Below, in pieces: positions 8,601 through 16,789 of a DNA stretch of 64,000 nt. This DNA is from Gemmatimonadota bacterium (GTDB taxonomy: Bacteria; Gemmatimonadota; Gemmatimonadetes; Longimicrobiales; Gaopeijiaceae). The number at the start of each line of letters is the position of its first letter. Within the stretch, counting starts at the first letter, position 1. The notes under the pieces are model-generated. The model saw only the letters and a program-made list of their open reading frames with translations. It had not been told where the DNA came from and did not search any database. Where the stretch lies: assembly GCA_028874905.1 (NCBI GenBank), contig JAPPGZ010000060.1, positions 1-64,000 on the forward strand, given 5' to 3'. The position numbers and the translations under genes were made by a program.

Positions 8601-10418
8601 GTGCGTGTGTTCTGGTCATCGGGTGTCATAGGGTTTTCCATCTGCGTGTTCCTTGTGGGCGTCAACGCCTCGGAGGCAGGCGGTCAGGTCGTGCGCGGGA
8701 GGCTCCTGGATGGTGACGGATCGACCGCCATCGGCGGTGCGATGATGAGCCTCGTGGGTGACAGTGAACAGGAGCAGGAGCGCGACCTCAACCTGACCCG
8801 GGAGAGCGGTCTGTATCAGTTGATAGCCGCAGTGCCGGGCCGATACCGGGTGAGGGCCGAACGAATCGGATACGCCACGACGTACTCGGATTACTTCGAG
8901 ATCGCGGCCGGGGATACGATTCTGGTCGATCTCGTCGCACGCGTGGAAGCGGTTTCACTGATGGGAATCGAAGCCGAAGGTGAGCGCCGCTGCCGGGTGC
9001 GCCCCGAGGAAGGGCTCGCGGTGGCGCGGGTCTGGGATGAGGCACGGAAGGCGTTGAAGGCGGCAGCGTGGACCCAGGAAAGGGGCTACTACCGCTACGA
9101 GATGATGGGAATCGAGCGCCAGATGGATCGCGAGAACCGCAGGGTAATCTCGGAGGAACGGACCCATGGCGGGGGCTACGGGCAGGCCCCGTACGTTTCG
9201 CTTCCCGCTGCACAACTCATGAAGGATGGGTTCGCCCGGCTGACCCCATCGGAATCGGTCTATTGGGCGCCCGACGCCGCGGTTTTGCTTTCCGACGAGT
9301 TTCTCAACACGCATTGCTTTCGAGTCGGACGCGATGAGAATCGTGCACCGGGGTTGATCGGCCTCGCCTTCCAGCCCGTGGGTGGCCGCGACGTCGCCGA
9401 AATCTCCGGCACACTCTGGATTGATCATGCCACGTCGGAATTGAGGCGGCTGGATTTCTACTACGAGAACCTCGAGCTGCCAGAGGCGCTTCTATCCGCT
9501 CCGACCGGGGGCACGGTAGAGTTCCGGGCGCTTCCCAACGGCACCTGGATCGTCGACTCGTGGCGGATCAGGGTGCCGCGCGCGCGGATGACCACCAACC
9601 CCCTCACGCGACGGGCCGAACCCGTGCTGGACGGCATCTCCGTTCACGGAGGTGACGTGCTGCGAGTACACGGAAACGAGGGCACCGTGCTGGAGGCGGA
9701 TCCGGGAGGCCGTATTGCCGGGGTAGTGTTCGACAGCTTGCAGGTCGGTCTGGCCGGAGCAAGAGTATACATCGAGGGGCTTGCAAACGAGGCCGTCACT
9801 TCCGGGGACGGAAGATTCGAGCTGATTCACCTGGAGCCTGGCGTCTATTCCGTGACGTTCTCGCACCCTTACCTGGAACCTTACGGCTACATTCCAGACC
9901 CCTTCGAAGTGGAGGTGGTGGAAGGAGCGAAAACACCTGCGCAGGTCAACTTTGTCGCACCTACCATGACGAGGATCGCCAACGGTCTCTGCAGCGGTGC
10001 CGAGCGACCGGCGGCCAAGGCGACCACCGCCCATGGTGCCAGTTTTGCGAACGACGGTGTCCTGATCGGACAGGTCACCGACGGTGCGGGAGAAGCGATA
10101 GCAGGCGCAATGGTCCGTGTTCTGTTGCAGTCATTCGACATCAACGGGCTCAGTCAGCCATCTTCGGCGAGCAACGTCATAGGCGTCGTCTATGACGGTG
10201 CCGTGTTCTCGACCGACCGCAATGGCCATTACCTGGCGTGCTGGGTTCCGGTGGACATCGACGTGCGGGTATCGGTAGTCAGCGTCGGTTCGGAAGTCGA
10301 ACTCAATGCGTTGCGGGGAGAGGTGCTGTGGAATCTGGCCGAATTGCAAGGGGAGACGGTGGTTATCCTCTCCGAGGTCCCCGTGCGGACGCTTGATCTT
10401 CGCGTCGAGTCCAACTAG
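8601..10418 (+). CDS. Secreted protein with carboxypeptidase-regulatory-like domains
   Basis: 605-residue exported protein of unknown specific function. I place the start at GTG 8601 because GGGGAG lies 6 nt upstream and a signal peptide follows directly (VRVFWSSGVIGFSICVFLVG...EAGGQ). An ATG start 12 codons earlier would push that signal inward. Three CarboxypepD_reg-like beta-sandwiches are visible: residues of about 30-110 (VVRGRLLDGDG), a middle one (GRIAGVVFDSL...SGDGRFELIHLEPGVYSVTF) and a C-terminal one (GVLIGQVTDGAGEAIAGAMV). Between the first two is a long segment rich in Trp and Tyr. Such proteins usually sit at the cell surface near TonB receptors. Confidence 0.75.
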   Translation: MRVFWSSGVIGFSICVFLVGVNASEAGGQVVRGRLLDGDGSTAIGGAMMSLVGDSEQEQERDLNLTRESGLYQLIAAVPGRYRVRAERIGYATTYSDYFEIAAGDTILVDLVARVEAVSLMGIEAEGERRCRVRPEEGLAVARVWDEARKALKAAAWTQERGYYRYEMMGIERQMDRENRRVISEERTHGGGYGQAPYVSLPAAQLMKDGFARLTPSESVYWAPDAAVLLSDEFLNTHCFRVGRDENRAPGLIGLAFQPVGGRDVAEISGTLWIDHATSELRRLDFYYENLELPEALLSAPTGGTVEFRALPNGTWIVDSWRIRVPRARMTTNPLTRRAEPVLDGISVHGGDVLRVHGNEGTVLEADPGGRIAGVVFDSLQVGLAGARVYIEGLANEAVTSGDGRFELIHLEPGVYSVTFSHPYLEPYGYIPDPFEVEVVEGAKTPAQVNFVAPTMTRIANGLCSGAERPAAKATTAHGASFANDGVLIGQVTDGAGEAIAGAMVRVLLQSFDINGLSQPSSASNVIGVVYDGAVFSTDRNGHYLACWVPVDIDVRVSVVSVGSEVELNALRGEVLWNLAELQGETVVILSEVPVRTLDLRVESN

Positions 10419-10452
10419 AACAGCGGCCTCCGTCTGCTCATCCCAAACCCCC

Positions 10453-11322
10453 TCAGCCTCCCGGCACCCACCCCACGATCCTCAGCGGCCCGCCGCTCCC
10501 CCCCTCGATCTTCATTGGGAGCGCGACGATCCCGGCCCCGGTTGGCGGCAGCCGGTCGAGGTTGGTGAGGTTCTCGAACCCCACGATGTTGTCGCTGTAG
10601 AGGATCACGTGGGAGCGGAAGTCGGTGGACTGGCCGTAGTCGATGCTGGGCGTGTCGATCCCGATCGCGCCGATGTTGCGGTTGTCGACGAGCCACTGCG
10701 CGGCCTCGGTGCCGATGCCCGGGAAGTGCAGCTCGGGCACGGCATCGGGGCCGGTCAGGTCGGTGCCCAGGTAGGCGGTGCGGTCGCTCCAGCGTGAGGA
10801 CCATCCCGTGCGGATGAGCAGCGCCGTGCCGTCGGCGATCGGGCCGTGTTCGGCCTCCCACGCCACCAGGTCGGCGACCGAGAGGAGGTAGTCCGGGTCG
10901 GCGTCGGCCCCCGCCGTGACGTCGACCACCGAGGCCGGGGCGATGAGGCGGGACAGCGGGATTTCATGTGCTGCCTGACGCCCCTCGGCGAAGTGCATGG
11001 GGGCGTCCAGGTGGGTGCCGCCATGCTCGGCCGACGCGAACGAGTAGGATGCGTAGAAGTAGCCCCCCTCGGTGTGGCCGTACGCCAGTTCGGTGAGCTG
11101 AAAGCCGAGGGTGTCGGTGGGCCAGTAGATCGTGGACGGTCCGAAGGCGTGCGCGAGGTCGATCCACTCGCCAGCCGTGCCGTCGAAGAGCCCGATGGGG
11201 GCCGCGCCCGCTGCGGCGGGATCGGCGTTGCCCCCCGATGGGGCATCCTGCAGGCACCCCGTGGCCACAAGGATGCAGGTCAGCGCGGCGAGCGCGGCCG
11301 CCGCCGGGTTCGTCGTCCTCAT
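10453..11322 (-). CDS. Cyclase/kynurenine-formamidase-like lipoprotein
   Basis: 289-residue member of the cyclase family (PF04199 type: metal-dependent amide or ester hydrolases such as kynurenine formamidase). The hallmark HGGTHLDAPMHF (HxGTHxDxPxH) is present around residue 105, and IGIDTPSIDYG is the second conserved block. The N-terminus is a lipoprotein signal with LVATGC at residues 18-23, followed by a low-complexity linker. The start ATG has AAGGAGG upstream. It lies 61 bp after the PQQ-propeller gene on the same strand and is probably co-transcribed. The substrate is unknown. Confidence 0.85.
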   Translation of the reverse strand: MRTTNPAAAALAALTCILVATGCLQDAPSGGNADPAAAGAAPIGLFDGTAGEWIDLAHAFGPSTIYWPTDTLGFQLTELAYGHTEGGYFYASYSFASAEHGGTHLDAPMHFAEGRQAAHEIPLSRLIAPASVVDVTAGADADPDYLLSVADLVAWEAEHGPIADGTALLIRTGWSSRWSDRTAYLGTDLTGPDAVPELHFPGIGTEAAQWLVDNRNIGAIGIDTPSIDYGQSTDFRSHVILYSDNIVGFENLTNLDRLPPTGAGIVALPMKIEGGSGGPLRIVGWVPGG

Positions 11323-11383
11323 TCCATCCTCCTTCTGTCCTGATTCGCCCGGACCGCGGGGCGTTGCGCGACCGGTGCGACCG

Positions 11384-13369
11384 CTACTCCGGCAGGCGCA
11401 GGGCCACCAGCGATCCCGGGAGCCCCCGGCGGTTGATCGCCATCACCACGTACTGCACGCCCTCGTGCATGTAGGTCATCGGGGCCGTGACCGTGGAGCC
11501 GGGGATCTCGACGGCCCCCAGCTCCTCGCCGGTCATCTTGTCGACCGCGCGGAATACGGGTGCGGCGCCGCGGCCTTCGGCGTACATGAGCAGGGTGCTG
11601 GTCACGAGCTTGGTGGCGTGCGAGCGGGCGCCGGTGTTGCCGACGTCCACGCCCTCGAGCAGCGGGTGGTTGCGGATCGCGTCGGGGGTGTGGCCGTTGG
11701 GGATCTGCCAGACGTGGTCGCCGGTGTTGAGGTCGATGGCGGTGATGGTGCCGTACGGGGGCTTGAAGATCGGCAGTCCCCGGGGACCCCGGACGCCGCC
11801 CGGTCCGATGCTCACCCAGTCGACGTTGGAGTCGGGGTCCACGTCCTTGCCCGGCTGAAGGCGGGGGGCGCTGCAGCCGCGGGTCGAGGCGACGTAGAGG
11901 ATCGCGCTCTCGGGGTCCACCGCCGAGCCGCCGGGGATGTTGGCCCCGCCGTTGGCGCCCGGACAGTGAATCGCGGCCTGCGTGCCGTCGGGGGCGCCTT
12001 CGACCGAGGGAGGATTGAAGAGCGGGCCCAGGCGGAAGTCCTTCACGATGTCGAGCGCCATCGCGCGGAGTTCCGGAGTGAAGTCGATCAGGTCGTCCTC
12101 GGTGATGCCCTGCATCTCATAGGGGGCCGGGCGCGTCACGAAGGGCTGCGTGGGCGACAGCTGCTCGCCGGGCACGTCGGACTGCGGGACCGGGCGCTCC
12201 TCGATCGGCCAGACGGGCTCGCCGGTCTCGCGGTCGAGGACGTAGGCCCAGCCCTGCTTGGTGGTCTGCACGATCGCCCTGATGTCACGCCCGTCGACGT
12301 TGATGTCCACGAGGTTGGGCGCAGTGGGGTTGTCGTAGTTCCAGACGTCGTGGTGCACGGTCTGGAAGTGCCAGCGCCGCTCGCCAGTCTGTACGTCGAT
12401 GGCGAGGATGGAGGTGGCGAAGAGGTTGTCGCCGGGGTGGAAGCCGCCGAAGTAGTCGATTGTCGGCGGATCGGTGACGACGTAGACAAGGCCCAGTTCG
12501 GCGTCGGCGGAGAGGGGCGCCCACGCGGACACGTTGCCGGTCCACTTCCAGGCGTCGTTCTCCCAGGTGTCGTTGCCGAACTCGCCCTCCTGCGGGATCA
12601 CGTTGAAGGTCCACATGTGCTCGCCGGTTGCCGCGTCGTACGCCAGCACGTTGCCGGGCACGTTCTCCTTCCGGGTCTGGAAGTAGCCCTGCTCGTGGGA
12701 GTTGCCCACCACGACCACGCCGTTGACGACGATCGGGGGCGACGAATTGGTGATGTAGCCGACCTCGGGGGGCAGGCCGACGTCGCGGTCGTGCTTCCAG
12801 TGGCCGAGGTTGGCCAGCAGGTCGACGGTGCCGTGCTTGCCGAAGGATTCGATGGGACGCCCGGTCTCGGGGTCCAGCGCGTGCATGAAGAAGGCGGGGG
12901 TGACCAGGTAGATCATGCCGCGGCCGTCCACCTCGGCGTAGGCGACGCCCTTGCCGTAGTCCTTCCGCATCGAGTCCTCCCACCGCTTGGTGTGGGGCTC
13001 GCGGAAGGTCCACAGGGTCTCGCCGGTCGCGGGATCGATGGCGACGGCGGTGCGGCGGGTGCCTGCCACAGAGTACAGCGTCCCGTTCACGTAAATGGGG
13101 GTCGCGCGCAGGTATTGTGTGGGGTTGGGGCTGAAGTTGTCGCCTCGCCACGTCCACGCCACTTCGAGGTCGTTGAAGTTGGAGGCGTCGATCTGGTCAA
13201 GGGGGGAGTAGCGCGAGCTGGCCGCGTCGGCGCCCCAGTAGCGCCACTCGCCGTCCTGGGCGGAGGCGGTGGGCGGGGCGGCGAGGGACAGGGTGGTGAG
13301 CGTGACGGCTGCTAGGGTGAGGGCGGCGCCGAGCGAGCGGCCCGCCGAGGCCCGAATGGTCGGATTCAC
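11384..13369 (-). CDS. Periplasmic PQQ-dependent propeller dehydrogenase
   Basis: 661-residue quinoprotein-type eight-bladed propeller, likely oxidising an alcohol or sugar in the periplasm. Tryptophan-docking motifs recur: GETLWTFREP, GEHMWTFNV, GERRWHFQTVHHDVWNYD and GEPVWPIEERPVPQ. The HHDVWNYD block is characteristic of the glucose-dehydrogenase-like branch. A signal peptide ends PTASAQ. The start is GTG at 13369: GGAGGAA lies just upstream, and the ATG overlapping it (13371) is followed at once by TGA in its own frame, so GTG is the only workable start. No fused cytochrome CxxCH was seen, so electrons must go to a separate acceptor. Confidence 0.87.
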   Translation of the reverse strand: MNPTIRASAGRSLGAALTLAAVTLTTLSLAAPPTASAQDGEWRYWGADAASSRYSPLDQIDASNFNDLEVAWTWRGDNFSPNPTQYLRATPIYVNGTLYSVAGTRRTAVAIDPATGETLWTFREPHTKRWEDSMRKDYGKGVAYAEVDGRGMIYLVTPAFFMHALDPETGRPIESFGKHGTVDLLANLGHWKHDRDVGLPPEVGYITNSSPPIVVNGVVVVGNSHEQGYFQTRKENVPGNVLAYDAATGEHMWTFNVIPQEGEFGNDTWENDAWKWTGNVSAWAPLSADAELGLVYVVTDPPTIDYFGGFHPGDNLFATSILAIDVQTGERRWHFQTVHHDVWNYDNPTAPNLVDINVDGRDIRAIVQTTKQGWAYVLDRETGEPVWPIEERPVPQSDVPGEQLSPTQPFVTRPAPYEMQGITEDDLIDFTPELRAMALDIVKDFRLGPLFNPPSVEGAPDGTQAAIHCPGANGGANIPGGSAVDPESAILYVASTRGCSAPRLQPGKDVDPDSNVDWVSIGPGGVRGPRGLPIFKPPYGTITAIDLNTGDHVWQIPNGHTPDAIRNHPLLEGVDVGNTGARSHATKLVTSTLLMYAEGRGAAPVFRAVDKMTGEELGAVEIPGSTVTAPMTYMHEGVQYVVMAINRRGLPGSLVALRLPE

Positions 13370-13475
13370 ATGTTCCTCCGGATGGGACTGGTGTCGTTGA
13401 AGCCGCTTGAGAATATGGCGGACCCCTTCAGGGGGCCAGTGGGGCCGAATCATGGCGCCGACGTATGGCCTGGAG

Positions 13476-14492
13476 TCACGGCCCAGGCAGTTCCCCGTTC
13501 AGTTCCATGTAGATGCGGCCGATGGCCCTCGGCGCCTGGCTCGCTCGGAGCGACCAGTCTTCCAGGGCTCCGAAGTCAGCCTGTGCGACCGCTTCTTCGA
13601 GCGTAAGCCCGGCCGTGTGGAGGCGGGTGGTCTCGGCGATGACCTGGACGACGGCCTGCCGGTAGGTCTCCAGCTCCTCGGCCAGGACCGCGGGCGGGTC
13701 CACGAAGCCGTGCCCCGGCACGTAGGTGTCCACGTCCATCGCCTGTGCGGCCTCGATCATGGCCACCCATTCTGTCGGATACGCCGATCGCATGGCGGGG
13801 AACACCCGGTTCAGATACGCCTCGCTCATGAAGAGGATCTTCTCGGCGGGCAGGTAGACAACCAGGTCGCCGCCGGTGTGGGCGCGTCCCAGGAAGAGGA
13901 GCTGGATCTCGCGCCCGCCGAGGTGAAGCGTTTCGCGGCTCTCGACGAGGTGCGTGGGCACGACGACGGGAGCCGCGTCGGCGGGGCGGATCGGGCTGTC
14001 GGCGGCCGCCTGCAGCACGGCCCGGGATGTGGGGTGTGCGTAGAAGCGGGCGTCGGCGGGGAACTCGGAGTTGCCTGCCGTGTGGTCGCCGTGGTCGGAG
14101 CAGACGATGACGTGGGCGATGGGTCGGTCGGTGATCCCGGCGATGGTCTCGACCATGCGCCGTGTCTCTTCCGGGCTGCCCTGGCCGTCGGCGACGAGGA
14201 CGCCTTCCTCCGTCACGACGAACATGCTTACCGTGGTGAAGCGCTCGTCGCCCGCGGAGCGCAGCTGTTCGTAGGAGTACACGCCGGGCGCGAGTTCCTG
14301 GACACGGGGGAAGTCACCATCGGTGTAGCCGCGGGCGTAGGGGTCCGCCGTGCGGAGGACATCGTCGGCGGTCGCGGCTGTGGCGGCGGCACCGGGTGCG
14401 TCGTCGGACGCGGGGGCGCAGGAGAGGGCCAGGAGTGTGATCGGCAACAGGATGGCGCCAGGGGATCTGCTTTTTGCGCGTGCAGCGTGCAT
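13476..14492 (-). CDS. MBL-fold hydrolase lipoprotein with substituted zinc motif
   Basis: 338-residue metallo-beta-lactamase-fold protein exported with a lipoprotein-like signal (LLALSC at residues 20-25). The first metal motif reads CSDHGDHTAGN (131-141): it has Ser132 where the canonical HxHxDH has its first His. Later ligands look intact (GRAHTGGD and YVPGHGF). It resembles the quinoprotein-relay/SoxH-like MBL branch more than true beta-lactamases. It is divergent from the creatininase-like gene, with 125 bp between starts. The start ATG 14492 has CAGGAGC 7 nt upstream. The paralogue at 20782 keeps the full HWHGDH motif. Confidence 0.82.
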   Translation of the reverse strand: MHAARAKSRSPGAILLPITLLALSCAPASDDAPGAAATAATADDVLRTADPYARGYTDGDFPRVQELAPGVYSYEQLRSAGDERFTTVSMFVVTEEGVLVADGQGSPEETRRMVETIAGITDRPIAHVIVCSDHGDHTAGNSEFPADARFYAHPTSRAVLQAAADSPIRPADAAPVVVPTHLVESRETLHLGGREIQLLFLGRAHTGGDLVVYLPAEKILFMSEAYLNRVFPAMRSAYPTEWVAMIEAAQAMDVDTYVPGHGFVDPPAVLAEELETYRQAVVQVIAETTRLHTAGLTLEEAVAQADFGALEDWSLRASQAPRAIGRIYMELNGELPGP

Positions 14493-14617
14493 GGATGGTG
14501 CTCCTGAACGGGCGGGACTCTGTCTGCGCGGCAAAGGTCGCCATTGGAGCCCTTCCGCGCTACAATGTTGCCCGGCAAGCCCGCGCCCGGCGGGCGCACC
14601 TGAACGGAGGTCCGGCG

Positions 14618-15526
14618 ATGACGTATCCGAGATGGGTCCTTGCGGCGGCACTAGCGATGCTGGCCGTGCCGGAGACAAGTGACGCGCAGCAGGGGCGCCG
14701 TGCGATGAATGCGGAGCAGCGTGCCACGATGGCCGCACGGCAGGCGGAAGCGCTTCTGGTCGACATGCGCATGGAGCGCCCGATCGACGCCCTCAACTCC
14801 GTCTGGATCGAGGAACTCACCTGGATGGAGGTGCGCGACGCGCTCCGCGACGGCAAGACGACCGCGATCATTTCGACGGGCGGGATCGAGCAAAACGGCC
14901 CCTACCTGGCCACGGGCAAGCACAACTACGTGCTGGCGGGCGCCTGCGAGGGGATTGCACGCAAGCTGGGCAATGCACTCTGCGCCCCCGTTCTCAAGCT
15001 TGTCCCCGAAGGCGACATCGATAACCCGTCGGGCCACATGCGCTATCCGGGCACGATCAGCCTGCGGGAGGAGACGTTCCGCGCCGTGCTGGACAACATG
15101 GCGAGCAGCCTGCGGGCGCACGGTTTCACCGACATCGTCTTCATCGGCGACAGCGGGGGCAACCAGGCCGGGATGGCGGCGGTGGCCACCGATCTCAACG
15201 AGCGCTGGCGTGGGAGTGCGCGTGCCCACTTCATTCCCGAATTCTATCGCTACGCCGAGGTCTTCGAGTGGATGGAGAGGGAGCTCGGGATCGTCCAGCC
15301 CACCAACGACGGCTTCCATGACGACTTCGTGATCACGGCGATCATGATGACGGAGGACCCGACCTCGGTTCGGCACCCGCAGCGAGTTGCGGCGGGGAAG
15401 GCGTCAATCAACGGAGTGAGCATTGCCGACAAGGAAGCCACGATCGATGTCGGCAGGAAGTTGCTGGGTTTCCGGGTCGACCAGACGGTGAAGGCGATCA
15501 AGGCGGCCATCTCGGGCAGCAACTGA
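14618..15526 (+). CDS. Secreted creatininase-family protein with altered metal ligands
   Basis: 302-residue exported protein (signal peptide ending TSDAQQ) with the creatininase fold. Recognisable blocks are TGGIEQNGPYLATGKHNYV, MRYPGTISL and FIGDSGGNQAG. In classical creatininases the corresponding ligands are in EQHGPHLPLGTD and NGHGGN. Here Asn replaces the His after EQ, His stands near the Asp position, and Ser replaces the His before GGN. Either metal binding is rearranged or this is a divergent subfamily with another amidohydrolase activity. The start has CGGAGG 7 nt upstream. Confidence 0.78.
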   Translation: MTYPRWVLAAALAMLAVPETSDAQQGRRAMNAEQRATMAARQAEALLVDMRMERPIDALNSVWIEELTWMEVRDALRDGKTTAIISTGGIEQNGPYLATGKHNYVLAGACEGIARKLGNALCAPVLKLVPEGDIDNPSGHMRYPGTISLREETFRAVLDNMASSLRAHGFTDIVFIGDSGGNQAGMAAVATDLNERWRGSARAHFIPEFYRYAEVFEWMERELGIVQPTNDGFHDDFVITAIMMTEDPTSVRHPQRVAAGKASINGVSIADKEATIDVGRKLLGFRVDQTVKAIKAAISGSN

Positions 15527-15557
15527 CGGCGACAGTGATCGCAAGGGCGCAATCCCA

Positions 15558-15596
15558 TATACTCACAGGGTGCAAATCACACGTTCCCAGGGAACG
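15558..15596 (+). promoter_or_regulatory. Promoter and operator candidate before the Sec-peroxiredoxin gene
   Basis: A TATACT hexamer (15558-15563) resembles a -10 element, but no convincing -35 is visible. It is followed by a perfect palindrome CGTTCCCAGGGAACG (15582-15596) with 7 bp arms. The palindrome ends 17 nt before the ATG at 15614 and would overlap the early transcript. This is a plausible site for a redox-responsive repressor. The assignment is positional only. Confidence 0.4.
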
Positions 15597-15613
15597 AGAA
15601 CGGAGAAACCGAA

Positions 15614-16207
15614 ATGATTCGTAGACTACCGGTGGCGTTGGGGTTGGCTGCCGTACTGGGCTTGGGCACGCCGAACGGTGCGGTGGCCCAGGAGGCCGGC
15701 GACGGCCTTATCGAGATCGGAGCGATGGCTCCGGACTTCGCGTTGACGGGCGCGACCCGTCACGGAGTGCTCTCGGATGAGGTCCGCCTGAGCGACTACC
15801 GCGGCGAGACGGTGGTACTGGCGTTCTTCTTCAGAGTCAGGACGCGTGGCTGAACGGTTCAAATGAGAGCGTACCGTGATCAGTACGCAGAACTGTTCAA
15901 CGAAGGCCGCAACGTGGTGCTCATGGCGATCTCCAACGATTCGCCGGAAGAGGGCGCTTCCTGGCTGAAGGACGAGGACTTCCCATACCTCTTCGGAAGC
16001 GACCCCGACGGTGCCGCCTTCACGGCGTTTGGCGGATCGCTCAGAGACAACGGAATGGTTGGGAGCCGCGCCGTGATCGTGATCGGGCCCGACGGCCGCG
16101 TGGCGAAGGTGATCCCGCAGTTCAACCAGGTGGATCCTGCAGCCTACGAGGAACTGGCCGCCGTGATCGACGAGGTGACTCCGGAGCCGCAGGAAGGTCA
16201 GGGCTAG
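15614..16207 (+). CDS. Periplasmic peroxiredoxin, predicted selenoprotein (UGA = Sec80)
   Basis: Peroxiredoxin of the BCP/AhpC-TSA type, predicted to reduce peroxides in the periplasm (signal peptide 1-26, ending GAVAQ). The frame is open from 15614 to 16207 except for one TGA at 15851-15853. Reading it as residue 80 gives FFFRVRTRG-U-TVQMRAYRDQ, aligning U exactly with the peroxidatic Cys of the family motif TPGCTVQM. No other Cys occurs anywhere in the 197 residues, so truncation at the TGA would leave no active site. A hairpin at 15869-15888 fits a bacterial SECIS. The C-terminal half (VVLMAISNDSPEEGASWL...DGRVAKVI) is well conserved. ATG has GGAG 8 nt upstream. The alternative is a nonsense-mutated pseudogene, made unlikely by the second case at 24874. 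Confidence 0.82.
15869..15888 (+). promoter_or_regulatory. SECIS-like hairpin after the UGA
   Basis: A perfect 6 bp stem GCGTAC/GTACGC encloses the 8 nt loop CGTGATCA. The apical loop begins 21 nt after the UGA (15854-15874 between) and has G at loop position 2. As I recall the bacterial SECIS consensus, it asks for a loop about 16-37 nt downstream with a G among the first two loop bases, so this fits. It would recruit SelB to decode UGA as selenocysteine. Confidence 0.7.
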
Positions 16208-16217
16208 GGTTGGGGCG

Positions 16218-16778
16218 CTAGCCGGCCCCGAGCATCGACTCAACCGAGCCCACAAGATCCTGCCCGGGCCCCACGCCCGTGGAGACAATGCGCCCATTGT
16301 CGTCGACCAGCACCACGATCGCTGTCGTGAGGGCCTGATACGCTCTCACAGCCTCGCCCCCGGCGTCGTAGACGAAGGCATAGCCAGGTGCGTGCCGGTC
16401 GATGTGACGCCGTATCCGCCTCGGCGTCTGGTTCACCGCGACGGCGACGGCGACTACGGTGATGTGATCGGAGAAGCGTTCCTGGATCTCGTCGATCTGG
16501 GGTTGCAGCGCCTCGCACTGCTCGCACCACGACGCCCAGAACTTGATGAGCGCCGGGCCGCTGCCCACCACGTCGAGCAGCGAGACGGCGTTGCCGTCCA
16601 GATCCTGCACCTGAGCGTCCGGCGCTGGGGTGCCGGGTGGAAGCCCCAGTCCGTCGTCCTGGGCGGTTGCGGTGCTTGGACCGGCCGCCGCGAGCGCGAT
16701 CCCCGTGAAGAGGATCACGGCGGTTTGCGTCCACCGGGACGCGCACCCGTTGAATGAGGCCATCCTCCTTACGCTCAC
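16218..16778 (-). CDS. TlpA-like periplasmic thioredoxin
   Basis: 186-residue exported thioredoxin-fold protein with the active site KFWASWCEQCEALQPQ and a redoxin-like core (VVAVAVAVNQTPRRIRRHI). The signal peptide ends STATAQ. I prefer the GTG start at 16778 because GAGGAG lies 7 nt upstream; the ATG at 16763 has an AAGGAGG directly abutting it, with no spacing. It follows ccdA by 11 bp on the same strand, so CcdA should keep its CxxC reduced with cytoplasmic electrons. It ends 10 bp from the stop of the Sec-peroxiredoxin, a plausible electron acceptor. Confidence 0.85.
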   Translation of the reverse strand: MSVRRMASFNGCASRWTQTAVILFTGIALAAAGPSTATAQDDGLGLPPGTPAPDAQVQDLDGNAVSLLDVVGSGPALIKFWASWCEQCEALQPQIDEIQERFSDHITVVAVAVAVNQTPRRIRRHIDRHAPGYAFVYDAGGEAVRAYQALTTAIVVLVDDNGRIVSTGVGPGQDLVGSVESMLGAG

Positions 16779-16789
16779 TGATTCGCTCC

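Noticed and set aside
11132-13315. 727-codon plus-strand open frame
   Set aside because: Shadow of the PQQ propeller gene on the opposite strand, produced by high GC; composition (V/G/D/R/H) is typical of antisense frames.
13367-13371. ATG at 13371 as start of the PQQ propeller
   Set aside because: The ATG is followed immediately by TGA in its own frame; the overlapping GTG at 13369 is in frame with the signal peptide.
15614-15853. Reading the peroxiredoxin as two separate genes or a pseudogene
   Set aside because: The halves are in one frame with only TGA between, the TGA is at the catalytic Cys codon, and an independent gene at 24874 shows the same arrangement. Selenocysteine explains both.
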